Below are positions 12,066 to 25,089 of a stretch of 64,000 nt of DNA, one piece after another. Position 1 is the stretch's first letter. Each line of letters opens with the position of its first letter. This DNA comes from Isoetes taiwanensis (lineage: Eukaryota > Streptophyta > Lycopodiopsida > Isoetales > Isoetaceae): positions 17,839,147 to 17,903,146 of the forward strand of contig JAJEKV010000026.1 in NCBI GenBank assembly GCA_021234155.1. Reading direction: 5' to 3'. The notes beneath the pieces were generated by a model. The model searched no databases and had not been told where the DNA came from. It saw only the letters and a list, made by a program, of their open reading frames with translations. A program made the translations under genes and the position numbers.

Positions 12066-12755
12066 TAGGCTAAAACATGCCAAGATCTTGCACAATGTCA
12101 AGGTGGACGAGGGAATGCCGGTTGGCACCAAGGTGGATGCAACCTAGGCTCCATCATGTCAAGGTGGCTCAAACATGGCAAGGTGGTCAAACATGCCACG
12201 GGTTCAACATGCCACCTAGGGCTCCAACATGCAAGGTGGCTCCAACATGCCACCTATGCTCAAATATGCCAAGGTGGGTCAAACATGCCACGCGGGCTCC
12301 AACATGCCACCTAGGCTCAAACATGCCAAGGTGGCTCACAACATGCCACCAAGGCTCCAACATGCCAAGTTGGCTCCAACATGCCACCTAGGCTCAAACA
12401 TGCCAAGGTGGCTAAAACATGCCAAGGTGGCTCAAACATGCCAAGATGGCTCAAACATGCCATGTGGCTCCAACATGCCACCTAGGCTCCAACATGCAAG
12501 GTGGCCCAAGCATGCCACTTAGGGTCCAATATGCCACCTAGGATAAAACATGCCAAGGTGGCTGAAACATACCACGCGGGCTCCAACATGCCAAGGTGGC
12601 TCAAACATGCCATCTAGGCTCCAACATGCCACCTAGGCTCCAACGTGCCACCTAGGCTTCAACATGCCAAGGTGGCTCAAACATGCCACACGGGCTCCAA
12701 CATGCCACCTAGGTTTCAACACGCCAAAGTGGCTCAAACATGCCACGCGGGCTAA
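12066..12755. repeat. CATGCC minisatellite, second block
   Basis: The same alternating 20-22 bp units as at 9.5-10.4 kb run here in forward orientation only. Variant units carry CACGCGGGCTCC. No matching inverted ends are seen. The block begins directly after the inverted repeat and stops at 12755, where unique sequence begins. Confidence 0.85.
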
Positions 12756-15090
12756 AGATTAATATATGTAGTGCCGAGATGGATGGCCTAGATCTCGGTC
12801 GAGATTGCGATCACCGCAGTATAATCCTACTGGTTGAAGTAATGGGATGGACGACATAGATTTTGGCCAAGATAAACAGCTGAGATTGCAATCCTTGTAT
12901 TCTCGTCCTATTGGCCACATCATCTTTCCCATGCTATTTGTTGGTGCCAGAAGGGTAACGACATGCCCTGCCAAATTCTGGCCACTTGTGGCAAAGGGAG
13001 CAACTCGTAACATCGAAAATGAGATCATTTAACCGAGCATAGCCAAAAGGATGCACAACGTGATGATGGAACTGGAGAAATAGAGTAAAAGTGCCTAAAT
13101 CAATGAACATTATACTAAAGAATAAATAAACGGGTGCCTGACATTGTCAGACATAAATAGTTGTATGTTAACTAAAATCACACAGGTCTCATCCATCTTG
13201 GAGTGTTCAAAATGGTTGAAATTGCTTGTGAATAGTGGTAGTGTGAGATTGCCCAAACGACAATAAGCAATCGAGGTGGCTAAGATGTTGGCATAGTTGT
13301 TCTCTTTGTATTTATAGGAATTAGTAAACGGAGCATGATTCCAAAATTATAGTTGGAATGGGATTATATATACCTTCAAGCAACTCAATACTTTGTGCCT
13401 GTTATGTGTTTGGCTAAAATTCTACGTAATGTTATCTACACATTAGGTTTTATACGTTTGTGATAAAGTCGGGCCTAGATGAACGGCCATGATCTTGATC
13501 TCCGTCCCGCGATTTTATTGGTTTTGTTTTTAACGCTTTAGATTGACCGCAATGGAGATGAGCTTGTAAAGATCTTGATCCTCGCCCCTCCTCGTTCTTA
13601 TTGGCCCAAAATTAACGGCTCAGATTGACAGAGAGGTTACGATCCCACCATGCTTTCCCTCTCCACTCTCCAGCCTATGGCGATTCCCTCTCCAGCCTAT
13701 GGGCCATCTTTTCTCTCCAAATTTATGGCGATCTCTCCAATTTATGGCACATCTATTCCGCCATTGCTTCCCTCTATGGTGCTATGGCGCTTATGCCACC
13801 GCAGATTCCCCTAGGAGCGGTGCAAAACGTAAAGCTGTGGGACGGCATAATATCATTCCCAAGATCCGGATTACGAGATGAGCTGCGCTTTAGCACAATG
13901 GCAGACCTTGAAGCCCAACTAAAAGATCGAGGCAAATCGGCCGGAGTTGCTCACGATTGTTATGAAGGCGCACCTATAAGCCCTCAGATGATCGAGAGAA
14001 GCGCTTATAGAAAATCCTCGAAGATGCGTGGGTAGCCTAAGTTATCCGCTTCTGACGGGCTGGTCTCTATTTGGTGGCCGATCGCTTCCCAAAGATAGCT
14101 TAATAGACCTCAAGGCCCTTTTCATTTAAGGCTCGGAAGAGGAGCGCCGACATCACCGATGAAGGTCGCCCCATTCAATATCATCGGCCCCTACCTACCA
14201 TGTTGTTCCCGCTACCATGTTGTTCCCCGCGAAATCGAACTTGTGTTCTTTTATCCAGCTTCTACCGGATAAGATGCGATGCCTTCTTGAGACTTGTCCA
14301 AATCGTAAGTCCAGCTTTGTTTGTTTTTCACCGCTTAGCTTTTTCTAAAATCTTTTTTTTCTAAATTGTTTATTTTGATCCGCATAGATGTCTTCAATAG
14401 GGCAGGATTACTTCCAAGAAAAGGGGTTTTCAAGTTCGTATTGAAAATTTAGTATAAGTAAGTTTACTTTCTTTCAAACTTGCGGCAGATGGCAAAACAG
14501 AGTCTGCTCTAGGTGTTTTTTCTGTATTCAATGCATTGAAAGGAGCTAAAATCAACACACTATTGCTGAAGGCAACACTTTAAGTATAAATTATTTTTGC
14601 TAAAAGACAAATCCTCACGCATACATTTGTATGCTTTAGACTTTTTTATGTTTTACACGATGTTACAAAGGACAACAAGGGCCATTGGCACAATACTAAC
14701 TATGCTACAAGCATCGAAGTCAATACCGGGCTATATGAGTAATGTTGCTTTCAAATTATATTAATCTCATGTTTTGATACTTCACCGTTAATTTAATTAT
14801 TCTGAACCTTTAACCATTAATCAATTATGAGTTTTACCGATTTACCAATTAATGGAGAAACTTGTGATAGTTGGCTTGTGTCCCAAGTTGTCTATACCTT
14901 CTTATTACTCATTGAATGTTTCAATGTAATGTTAAAATATTAGATTGCAATCTAATAATATTTGTCTTAATTTTTGGGCTTGATTCTTAAAGCCTTCTTA
15001 AAGCCTTTCTTAAAAGGCCGGATTCATTTTGTTTGTGTTTGTATTCAAATTTTGCGGTGCTCTATATTTTGCAGATTGAAATTATCATTA
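12756..15090. other. Unassigned region with recurring GATCTTGATC/TATTGG motifs
   Basis: No gene is recognised. Short imperfect repeats of a GATCT(T/C)G(A/G)TC motif followed by a TATTGG motif occur near 12790-12915, 13490-13520 and 13565-13605. ATTGG is the complement of a CCAAT box, so these could be upstream regulatory sequence. An open frame at 13625-14035 (+, 136 codons) follows. It contains a hydrophobic repetitive start and a more hydrophilic end, and matches nothing I know. I consider it a weak candidate and list it separately. Confidence 0.4.
13625..14035 (+). CDS. Weak hypothetical ORF
   Basis: This 136-codon frame lies just after the motif-rich stretch above. The first 60 residues contain a repeated L-x-x-AxxxSxQ / YGDLSNLWHI pattern produced by repeats of TATGGCGATCTCTCC-type DNA, so part of it may be a low-complexity artefact. 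The second half (MADLEAQLKDRGKSAG) is more protein-like. There is no known domain, no signal peptide and no convincing splice structure. The same stretch contains another ORF in a shifted frame. Function unknown; it may not be expressed. Confidence 0.2.
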   Translation: MTERLRSHHAFPLHSPAYGDSLSSLWAIFSLQIYGDLSNLWHIYSAIASLYGAMALMPPQIPLGAVQNVKLWDGIISFPRSGLRDELRFSTMADLEAQLKDRGKSAGVAHDCYEGAPISPQMIERSAYRKSSKMRG

Positions 15091-15770
15091 GGCATAAAGA
15101 AAAAAGTAGGTGTGCTTTTTTTTTTTAAAGAATTAGTGCCATGTGTCAAGGTTTGATTAGTTAAAAAGATATCCATGTATAAAGAATGAGCCACGGTCAA
15201 AAAATTTGATTGCCTAAAAAGATGTCCACATGGAACCAAACATGTTGTTTTTGTAAACTTAAAAAAGTCCACCTGGATATTTTATTTTAATTTTCTTGCA
15301 AAAAACAACACTTGAAACAACTAATTTAAAAAATAACGGTCTACTTTTTAATAGCTACATATAATATTGAGGAAAACAATGTTTAAAAATAGCAATTATT
15401 TTAGATGCTACATGTGGATTTCTTTAAAACTATGTATCTTTTCTAAGAAAACAATGACAACTTTTAAAAAACTACAAGTAGAGGAAAAAAATAAAAACGA
15501 TAGAAAAAGAAAAAAGATCCGTTTTTTTTTACTTCTTCATGTGTAGTAATACGTGAAATCACGCATGTACTTTTCAAAAAAACAACGATGACTTTTTAAA
15601 AAAACAACAATTGACAAAAAAGAACCACACGAGAAAAACAACCGATAAAAACAACAAAGGCAAAAAAGGACACGCTGACAAAAATCACAAAACTATGTCA
15701 ATTTTTCCTACGCTGCGGATTTTTCCGCTAAAAAAACCACCGTGGAAAATTTATGCCAAAACCACCTGGC
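15091..15770. repeat. A-rich low-complexity tract
   Basis: The + strand is strongly A-rich, with recurrent AAAAACAAC and AAAAAAGA words. AACAACxxTGACTTTTTAAA-like phrases recur near 15440 and 15585. No gene is seen. Confidence 0.6.
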
Positions 15771-16049
15771 TCTTTGTGCAAATCCGATAAACGGGCCATG
15801 GACTTTTGGGGCCATTATGGTGTTGTTTTTGGCATAAAACAATACTTCCGACAACTAAAAAACAACTGTGGACCAAAAATTGGGGTTAGTGTGTTGTGTT
15901 GCGTAACCCTTGTCTTTGTTAAATATTGTTGCGTCGTACAAGCAAGAGACCAAAAGAAAAGAAGAAACAAACTCAAGTAAATGGTAAATGTAAAAAAGAA
16001 GAACAAACTCAAGTACTTGATAAATGTGACAAGTGTTTTGATACATATG
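15771..16049. other. Short unassigned spacer
   Basis: Mixed sequence; overlapping ORFs of 60-75 codons on both strands without recognisable content. AAGAAACAAACTCAAGTA is repeated near 15962 and 16000 as a small local duplication. Confidence 0.4.
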
Positions 16050-18420
16050 AGTCATAAAACCCCGGCCTTGTTATGAGACGTACCCACAATGCATACAATA
16101 ATGTAATAATAGCGGAGGAGAGGACTTGTCGCTTCTCCCTCGATCTCGCGAGGAAGGGTTAAACCAATTCCATCCAACCTATAAAAGAAAATCATATGAA
16201 GTGGTTAGTATGGATACTTTCCAAGTCGTATGCAAAAAGAAGAAAAATTCAAGGGTTTATTGTGATGTACCTGAGCAGCACTAGACGAGGCTCCATCAAT
16301 GTAATCCTTAATGAAGAAACTATTTGCCAACAAAGCATGGTCAAAGCCACGGACGCCCATAACGGGTTGCATCAACCCGCTAGGCACATCCATATCCCGG
16401 ATAACGAGGTGTAAGCCCATCCCGTGTCTAGCCTCAACTGGGATAGGGCCCGAAGCTACGCCTCTCGCCTCCAAGCTCCATCCTCTCAAAGGGACAAAGA
16501 CTGCGGCTAGATAGAAAGTCCCGCAGGCGACGCTCGCGTACATAATGCCATGATCGCCTCAAGGTCCTATCAAATGTCCATGCCTCACGACCGATCTCTG
16601 CCCAATCCCGCGCCGATGGGGGCATAAGGCGCGACAAGCCCATGTCTCCCCCATGTGACCCTCCACACTAATGGGGTCCATGCACATCGCCTCCCCGGTC
16701 ACCTCGACTCGGGCCTCTACATCCCCGACCAAAGCCTACCGCCTCGCCCCGGTAGCCTACCTCTACCTCTACCCCCGCCTACCGTGGCCTCGCTCTCTAC
16801 CTCGCCTCTCTCCCTCCGCCGCTTCCCTCGCTTATCGCCATCGCGCCCTCATGTCCATCCCCAGACATCTTGGCGAAGGGGGCGCAGGAGCTCAATCGGG
16901 TCTCTATGCCTATCCCGCCTGCGGCTCTCGTGGAAAGCTCGGCCCTCAGACCTATAAATGGCTCAAGGGTGTCGAGCCCCGAGGGCACTGGTACATCCAC
17001 ATCCCCCACAATGGTCTCGCGACAAAGAGAAGAACTCGCTGCATGGTCCATCGGAGTGGAGCTCGTCAAGGTGATGGCTCATGGAAAGAAGCCCACACGC
17101 CGCTAGGGTCCAGTATGCACTTCCACAACAACGCCACCAATGTCGCCTAAGGAAAGCTGGTGTGGGAGGTACGTAACAAGGTAGTGCATTGGGCAGTGAC
17201 GGGGCATGGGAAAAGGAAGTGGGAGGAAGTGGAGGTACGTGGGGGGAAAGGGGAGTAAGTGTGCAAAAAGGAGGTGAGCCGGTACACGTGACAGGCATGG
17301 TGCTAACATATGGTGGTGGCACTGGTGGGGAGGGGGGTGGTCCACATGGTAGGAAGGGGGATGGTCCACATGGCAACGTGAAGGGGGGTGGTGGCACGGA
17401 TGCTACAATAGAAGAGTAGGGGCTGGAAAACAAACGAGGAAAGAATGGTCGAAACTTCGGAGATGCGAATGATGGTGGCACATATGGGAGCGATGTGACA
17501 AGGGGTGGTCGCATGGAGTATGGGAAAGAGAACGGGTGGTGGGAGAAAGAGGTATAGCAGGCTGAGTGGTCGATGCTAGTGCATCATGGATGGGCACCCT
17601 CCCTAGGCTGAGGTCCACATCGCAAGATGTGGATGGCATGAGTGACGCGGCTCCCCTCGTAGCAAAGGCAAAACACCGCTAGATGAACCGTAACCCTAAC
17701 GGGCACGGCCAAGTCCGCAAGAAACCCTAATCCATGCGCCCTGGCCACCTCGCGACATCCTCCTTTCCTACCAACCCCGGGTCACAGCCTCATCCTCAAT
17801 AGGGCTGTGATTCTCCTCCTCAACAATACCTCCGCCTCCACCCAACCTAACTCGTGGTCCGCCGAATCGGACCTCTAGGCCCTCATCACGCAACCTAGTG
17901 AGCCTGTGACTCGATTCCGCCATCCAACGTGGTCCTCTCTCCAGGGGTATCTCTTAGCTAACTCCTCCTGCGGGAGAAGGACCTCTCAATGGCCTCCCAC
18001 TCGCTACAACCCGGCTCCTGTGGGAGTCCGGTCGTAAGTGTGTCTCCTGGCCGGGACACTAGAAACTCGGCCCGCACATCTATCCCCGACCAATGGCGGC
18101 TCCTCTCCCCAAGGCGGTCGCTGGGCCATCCCTCCTCATCCCCTGACACACTCTGCGTGCACCATGAGGCCGAGGGCACCCATGGTACCTCCCCATGCCT
18201 ACCATGTGGTGCTTCTTCATGCATCCATGCCTAGACCCCAACCACCCCGGTCTCCCCGGAAGCATGTGTGTGCACCCCTCGTGCCCACAAAACCATCTAT
18301 CCTGGGACCTCGTAGGAGTCCCAGGGATGGTGATCAGTAATCGACGTATTCTCCAATGCCCATGGAGCTCGTCCCTAAAGAATTCTAAATTCTAAGATCA
18401 CACAACTCTAAATCGATGAA
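16050..18420 (-). other. GC-rich ORF-dense block, possible decayed gene
   Basis: This block is far richer in G and C than its flanks and carries many overlapping ORFs of 60-180 codons on both strands. The - strand frames at 16205-16543, 16797-17069 and 17958-18224 share a loose motif (DMDVPSGL, GDVDVPVPSGL, GIDVRAEF), which hints at a repeated protein or element. The first frame ends at a CAG|GTACAT splice-donor-like site. The stretch 17150-17560 is a G-rich GGTGG/GGGG low-complexity run; its 183-codon - strand Pro/Ser-rich ORF is best seen as compositional. I recognise no family. Confidence 0.3.
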
Positions 18421-21400
18421 AAATAAATAAATAATAAACTCGACTTAAGGGAATAACACTACGTTCCATCTACATCTAAAAGAACAAGATCTAAAATTAA
18501 AAGACAACCTATATTTATGTCCATGACTAGATACTGAACAATAGAAACCTATGCTTATACTAGAGACTAACCCGTCGGGCGCAAACGTCCTAAACGGCTG
18601 TGCAACCGGGGGCGCTGCAATCACTGCGTCCTAGCCCGTGCCTATACCCACAACAGAAGCGTAAGCATGTAATCTACTAGAAACATGTAAAAAAATTACT
18701 AACAAAAAACACATAGCGATTATTGAGCAATCAATGACATGCAACAAAGAAGAGCGTCATGCCGAACAAATTCTAAATTCCAGGAGAATTGAATTCGCTA
18801 GTTCACGTTTGACTTATAACTATACACTACAATCTGTCAAAGACAGAATCCATTTGGGTGGATATAGAGAACCCTTTTTTAGAACAGCCTTAGGCTTTTC
18901 TTATTGCCACGACCATTTACATAAGCAAAAGAAGAACTAGAGATGTAATGAAAGGAAAAAAATTGCACTTTGAGTGCTTTTATTTATAACATTTGGACAC
19001 AATACATTTGGAGTTCTTGATTGGGTTAAAACCCAAGCGTTTCTAATATTCATCAAAAGAAATAAGAATGTCGTAGAGGATTCATGATCTGCCCAATTGG
19101 TAAATGCGCTCCACCTTCAAGCATTCAAGATGAAAAGGATTCAAAAAAATTTCACTAGAATTAAGCTATTCTTCAAGGAAATAGATGCAATTATTTACAT
19201 GCTAATTACATGCGCTAATTATCTGTATGCTATAATGAACAAGATGGAGAAAGTTTTCTAACCTTATATTGTGCTCCAAGCTGCAGAGAAACACGGGCTC
19301 TAAAAAAGTTAAAACGCCGCCTTAGATATTGCAAAGGGAACCTGTTCAAAGCCCAGTAAATTTAGAATCTATATGCCATATAAAATGTAGTACCATCGTC
19401 CCTAAACAAAATACTTACCAATTTCAAGCAATACTCAGGTAAAACCGTTCTTTAATTCCTCCAATTCGAATTCAATTAACCTCGATGTTTTTTCAATCAA
19501 GAAAAGCAAAACAAAAAGAAATTGAAGCAACGGAATCTTAATGCATCTTCAATTTTTATCGTCCGGATCAAGCATGAACTGACCTTGAAATCTAAGCTTT
19601 TAATCTAAAATGAGGGGCAGAAAATTAAGCTCAAATTTAAGCTTTTAATCTAAAATGAGAGGTTTCACCACTAGAATCAGCCCAGAAACAACTAAAACAG
19701 CCTTAATCCAAGCAGAAGCGCCACAATAAAACCTAATGCATGCTTGAACAAGCATTTAATTGGTAGAAAAATCAAGATCCGCTTTTCAACTTTGGGTCGT
19801 TAAAAAGCTAATCCGACCATTGGGCAAATGAAAATAGGTCAAAATCCTTACTCCATTCCATGCTTTTCTTAGTCCGAAATCTGCATTCAATCGGCCGTCT
19901 AATTGCATTCAATCTGCATTCAATCGGCTTTTCCTTTGTCACGCTTAGAATCCAATCGGTAGAGGTGCTAAACCCTTCAAACCTGCAAATCCGATCAGAA
20001 AAAACAATTAAATCAAGCAGTTCAACGGTTTCAGAAATCGACAAGGAAACGATGTCCATGTGAAAGTTTGGTTTCATTCGGGCGTGGAGGCCACTCTGCA
20101 TTGCAGGGCGCAATCATCTTGTCGCGACTGAATTCAACAAAAAAGAATTCATCCCACCGTGCCAATTTCGCCATTTTGTAATCTTTTCTTTTCACAATTT
20201 GTCGGATAGAGATGATTGCTTTCCCCTACCAAATGAACCCGGCGCTTTGTCCGATTCTTGTTCTAATCTATAATTTTTCCTCCAAAAAAGTGCTTTGTGC
20301 TTCCCAAAGCTTCCCACTTTGTGCTATAAAGCTTAGATAATTTAAACTTTCCTACTCATGATTTGTATAACTCTTGCAGCTTTGGCTCGATGGCTTAAAT
20401 TCCTTTGCTCGTTGTTTATGGGCTTATGATCCTTGCAGGTTTTAGCTAACACAGTTTGTCTTTGGAATACCAGAAAAAATACGCGGGGATGCAAATTCAT
20501 TCTCAAAGTGGGTGAATAGCGCACAGGAACTACATAGTAGAGGTATATCGCTTGCATCAGTTTTTAAAATACACGAGTATTTGGGTCAATTTTTTGAATT
20601 GATTCATACCTTGCCCCTGATTTTTCCCCAACTCAATGGTCGGGATCGCTGTGTTCTTCGCCGCTTAGGTAGTAAAATAGCTCTCTTTGCTCGCTTTTAA
20701 TACAAAAATCTAGCCTCAGAAACTCGAATTTAGGGCTTAGTTTTAAAACTTGATATGGGCTTTTCAAAAGCAATCGATCCGCCAATTTCTTGAAACCCGC
20801 TTGGGCCTTTTATTTTTTGATATGAAAATTTTATTGCCAATCGATCCCTAATAGAACACTCGATTAGGTAATAGAACACGCCGATTAGGTAGAAGGACAA
20901 TCTCTCACAATCGCTTAATCGCTTAAACGAAGCAAAAACAAAAAAATTGAAGCAAAACCGCTTACAGAGCCCTCGAACTACCCGTGTTTCCTACAGAACT
21001 ATAACCCTGTCTTTCTATAAAACGCCTTCTTGATCGCGATCAACTGTAGGAGTTCCTCAATCCGACACAATCTCCATGCAAGAAGGAAAACCGATCCGCC
21101 AGAGGAAGAGGAAGAACGAAAATAAATTGCTTTTCTTGAAAAGCTCTTAAATCAAAGCCGTAGAAACTTAATTACAAGCATTAATTAACGGTTGTTGTCT
21201 TGGATATCTAAAACTATAATATTTTTGCGGAAACCCTACCGTGCTTCAATGGAAACCAGGGTTTCCATTTTGAAATTTGGAAGCGTTTCAATTTTTTTTT
21301 TTAATAACCCCAATCGGGAATCGGGGGGAGATAGTGTGAGCGAAGGGCTATGGTTGGAGCAGGGGCTGCAAATGCGCTTACAGAAAGAGCAAATGCGCTT

Positions 21401-21430
21401 ACAGAAAGAGCCCTAACGTGCCCGGTCTGG
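18421..21430. other. AT-rich unassigned region upstream of the transporter gene
   Basis: No gene recognised. A TTTTAATCTAAAATGAG phrase recurs near 19599 and 19643, and GCATTCAATCGGC recurs at about 19883 and 19917, both small local duplications. ORFs (for example 18734-18940 and 19808-20113) lack known domains. The 20.1-21.4 kb part lies directly 5' of the transporter gene and may hold its promoter and first exon, but I cannot place either. CTTACAGAAAGAGC is tandemly doubled at about 21375-21410. Confidence 0.4.
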
Positions 21431-21810
21431 CTTCCGAAACAGTGCGCGGATAGAAGCTGCAGACGGCATTATATTGGAAGATGGAATCCGCACAAACAGG
21501 TCAAAGTTTCTTTCTAACGTGAAATTTGCATTAGCAGACCTGTTGGACCAAACATTCCCATGTCTGATTAACAGATGCACTAGCGTCCTGGTTGTGGGGT
21601 TAATCTCATCTGCTCTTATGCCATTTCAAATGGTACTCTAAGATTAAAAAAAGGGACGCATCTTATTATTGAATTGATTATATCTTGTTCACGAGATCGT
21701 GTAGATGGAATCAGCTACCTGAACTCAAATTCTCTTTCGTTGGAAATGCATTAGAAAGTCATCTCAATTGTTAAGTGGAGAAAGATACCTGAACCCTTAT
21801 TTCAATTTCA

Positions 21811-24252
21811 ATGCAGGACCGGAGGTTGCAAATGATCTTGCATCCAAATTCTCGAGGGGGTATACGCATCCCTGAAAGACTGAAAACGTTGAAAACAAGC
21901 TTATTAGCAGTCCCAGTCTCAGTTGGAGATTTTGGAGAGTCACTTAACAGGCATGGAATGCAGCCAGGGACTTACCTCCTTATCAATATGGGACCCCACT
22001 TGAGCCACTTACCAATAAAACGTACTATAGTATGGGCATTGGTAGCTTTCAGCATGTTTCAGCTGCGTGATTTTGTTGGGGTATGACCTCTTACACATTA
22101 TTTCATTTGCGGGTTAGGATAGGTGTAAAAATAACTCTGGTTCTGTAAATAAATACCATATTGGTTTTGTCTTGCTCAATCCAACGTTCCGGGGCTAAAG
22201 TCTCCATTCCACAGCAGAGAAACGTCATAGAAAACTCAAAAGTTAAGGTTCTAAGCTCAGTTTTGGACTACTTTATAAGCCACGTATTCTTGCATTTTAG
22301 AGGATCACCAATCAAAAAGTATGCATACTTATTCTTGGTTGGGGGCTACGTTGGCCTTGACTTGTTTGAATATATGCCTTATTTCTTGCACCATGAGACG
22401 TTGGAAATTTCTTTGTATGAAACGTTGGACCACTTTACTCCCATATCCTTGCCTGTACCAATTACTTTACGGTCTTCATCTCAAAAGGGCCACGATAATA
22501 CATGGACACAGTCACAGGGGGTTTTATATTGAAATGCTTCATGATCCTGATTTTTATCCTAAAGATGAAACTACAATAAATTAAATGCTTTTTGAAATGC
22601 TATCATGAGTCAGAATGTAATTTTCAGGAGGTTGATTGTAGACACCAATGTGTGTATACATGTTTCATGTGGCTAGGTAATAATGGGGACGTTTGTATTA
22701 TCTATGGTTGGGAACTCATTAGTTGCTTGGGCAGAAGAGTATTTTCCCGGACGGAGGCATCTTTTTGTAGCAGCAATGTATGCAGTGATTATTGCAGTTC
22801 TCGCTGGCTTGGGTTTCATGTATGTGCCCGGCTGTTACAAGAAGGTGCTAAAATAATCTCGCAGATACAGGTACTGCTTTCCTTAGAAAAGATCATATAC
22901 AGTTGTACTGAGCAGATTTTAATGTGATCCAGCAAAATGAGGATCCATATGCCCTCCTTTCAGAAAAGCCTCAAGTGGTTTTGGAGAACAAATTACAGAT
23001 CAGGTTTATTTAGCTGGCGCGGTTGTTCTATTACATGTGAAAATCATTGTTCCTGCCATGTATTTAACTTGTTACCTTTTCTTTAACAAATAAACAGCTA
23101 GAACGATTTTTCCTTGCCCTTATGAAGCCAGACACTGTCGTCTTGGTAAGATTTTTTCATGCAAAAAAAGAAAAAGAGAAAAAACTACCAGGCGAAGTAT
23201 GTGAATTGAGACATTCTAGTTGCTTAGGAATCCATGGCTGGAAGCAGAACACAAAGATCCACTATCTTCCAACAATTGATAAAAGATTATTCAGGGGCTA
23301 TGGTTGCATGGCTGGCGGCCTTTATCTCTGCAACTAGTCGATTTGCTCTGCAGGTATAACGAGGCTTGTACCAAGCAATAGATACTGTAGTGCTTGTATC
23401 TTGAGGCTTGTTGAGACCCATAAGTTTACCTTTGAACGTCTGGCTATTGTGGTTACAGAGTCTTGTGAGCCTCATATTCTCTTTTATTCTAGTCTGGGAT
23501 ATGCCTTCTATAAGATCAGGAATTCAGTCCCTTAAATCATCCCGTCTTTCATTGATCTATGAAGAAATTGCACCAGTGGTGAGTGTGTACCTTAGTATGA
23601 AGGTGCTATGTTATCATGACTATAAAAAGTACTAACATTTTTACTGCTTTTTCTCAGGTGGCAACATTTGCTCGTATTTGTGGCAAAGCAATTCAGGCTC
23701 AGAGCACCATTGCCATTGTGAACACGCTTTCACCACATTGGGACTACTCATATTAAGAGTATCTGGAGTTGGATGGCTGTCTCTTTGTCTTCTTTATCTT
23801 CGTTTATTCCTGTGGCAGGGGTTATTATCTCAACAGTTCCTATTGGTATTGTCGCCCTTATGGAGTGAGCTTAAATCATTTAACGTTTCTATTATTTATA
23901 CTATATAGGGTTGTTCTTAAAATATGAATGGTCCTAAACAGATCTGGCCTCCTAAAGTTACTTTTGGTGGTTATACTGGTAATCTTAATTCATGCTGTTG
24001 AAGCATACGTTTTAAACCCAGCTATATATTCAGGTAAGATGCAACCTTTAACTGTCTTTGCTTTTTTACAATGGTGTGTACCTGAAGATTTCTTATGCAG
24101 CTCATTTGAAGTTGCACCCACTTTTGGCACTTGGAGTGCTTGTGTTTGCTGAGCATGCTTTAGGTGTTTGGGGTCTCATGGTAGCAGTTCCTGCAGCTGT
24201 GTTCGTCATTGACTACATCATTAAGAGGAATTCATGCTATCAAGATGGTTAA
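21811..24252 (+). pseudogene. AI-2E family (DUF20/UPF0118) plant membrane transporter, multi-exon, frameshifted
   Basis: Exons that fit canonical splice sites are ..-22080, 22677-22870, 22933-23003, 23098-23145, about 23286-23353, 23459-23578, 23658-23864, 23942-24033 and 24101-24252. Recognisable pieces in order are VAFSMFQLRDFVG, GTFVLSMVGNSLVAWAE, EGAKIISQIQ, LERFFLALMKPDTVVL, SGAMVAWLAAFISA, ARICGKAIQAQSTIAIVNT, HAVEAYVLNPAIYS and HLKLHPLLALGVLVFAEH with GVWGLMVAVPAAVF. These match the AI-2E transporter fold: polytopic membrane proteins of unclear substrate in plants. Frameshifts consistent with one missing base occur near 22837, 22985, 23728, 23787 and 23805. The last exon ends IIKRN plus a short tail at TAA, which may itself follow a frameshift. 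The 5' exons are not resolved; an open stretch at about 21460-21632 ending at a GTACTC donor-like site may be one. Either a pseudogene or a real gene with consensus errors. Confidence 0.8.
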
Positions 24253-25080
24253 TGACATTATACTTGCTGATCCATTTTGTTGGGCTGCAGCTGTAAGGTG
24301 TTCCATCTATTTACAAGCTTGGGCAAAAGTTGCAACTGCAAGGATGTTTCTGCAGATAAATTATGCAGCGCCACGCAGATACCTGCATCGGATCCAAGTG
24401 CAAGCCTTTACAATTGTGGCATTGCTCATAAGCATGTTTATAAACATCCCTGAACGTTGGTGGATCTTGTATTGGAAGTTTTGAAATGCGAGAAATGTCA
24501 TACACATTGATGAATAAGATGGCGGCAGTCATGGAATTCCTACAATTTATAAGAGCTTTGTTAACGGCCCTTTGTTAAGGGGAATTTGTCGTAGGACTTG
24601 TCTTAATCATGTTTTTGTTGATGGGAATGGGAACTCGTCGCAGGGCTTGCTTTAATCATGAAGTTCTTGTGGCTATTTCCTGTGTTGAAATTATTTGCTG
24701 TTTATCAGAACAAAAACAAATGCAAGGGCTGGCGATAATACTACCATGTGATACTATCCCATTTTCTTGAATTTTAGGTAAGACAGCCTAATTGTACAGC
24801 TTTAAGGTCCTTGAGAATATGTATGCTAGTATGCTTGGAAAAGGTCAACTAGAAGGTTCAATAAAGCCTTCTTTTACCAATTATGAAAACACACAAGAAA
24901 TGCTAGAGAGAACTAGTTAATTGACAACAAGTTCACAAGCTACAGTCTTAGTAAACTAGAAACTGCATTTTAAATTTCAGCCAGTATTCTTGTGCATACT
25001 TGTATGTAATAGTAAAAATCAATCAGATTCCGCAATTTCAATTGGCGCCTCCCGCAAGTTCCCTGGGTTGGGTCAGACCG
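24253..25080. other. Intergenic, nothing recognised
   Basis: AT-rich sequence. A local duplication of a GTCG(T/C)AGG(A/G)CTTG..TTAATCATG phrase lies at about 24587-24610 and 24635-24660. It may include the 3' UTR of the transporter gene, but I see no diagnostic polyadenylation signal I would rely on. Confidence 0.4.
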
Positions 25081-25089
25081 ACACTTTGC

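Noticed and set aside
9444-12755. CRISPR-like regular short repeats
   Set aside because: Units are contiguous with no unique spacers, alternate between two variants and change orientation; the genome is eukaryotic.
16963-17514. 183-codon Pro/Ser-rich - strand ORF
   Set aside because: It lies on the complement of a G-rich GGTGG low-complexity run and has no domain; its length is explained by lack of TA-containing words.
22161-22584. 123-codon and 87-codon ORFs taken as transporter exons
   Set aside because: They fall in the intron between the donor at 22081 and the acceptor at 22676; the flanking exons join in phase without them and their content does not fit the family.
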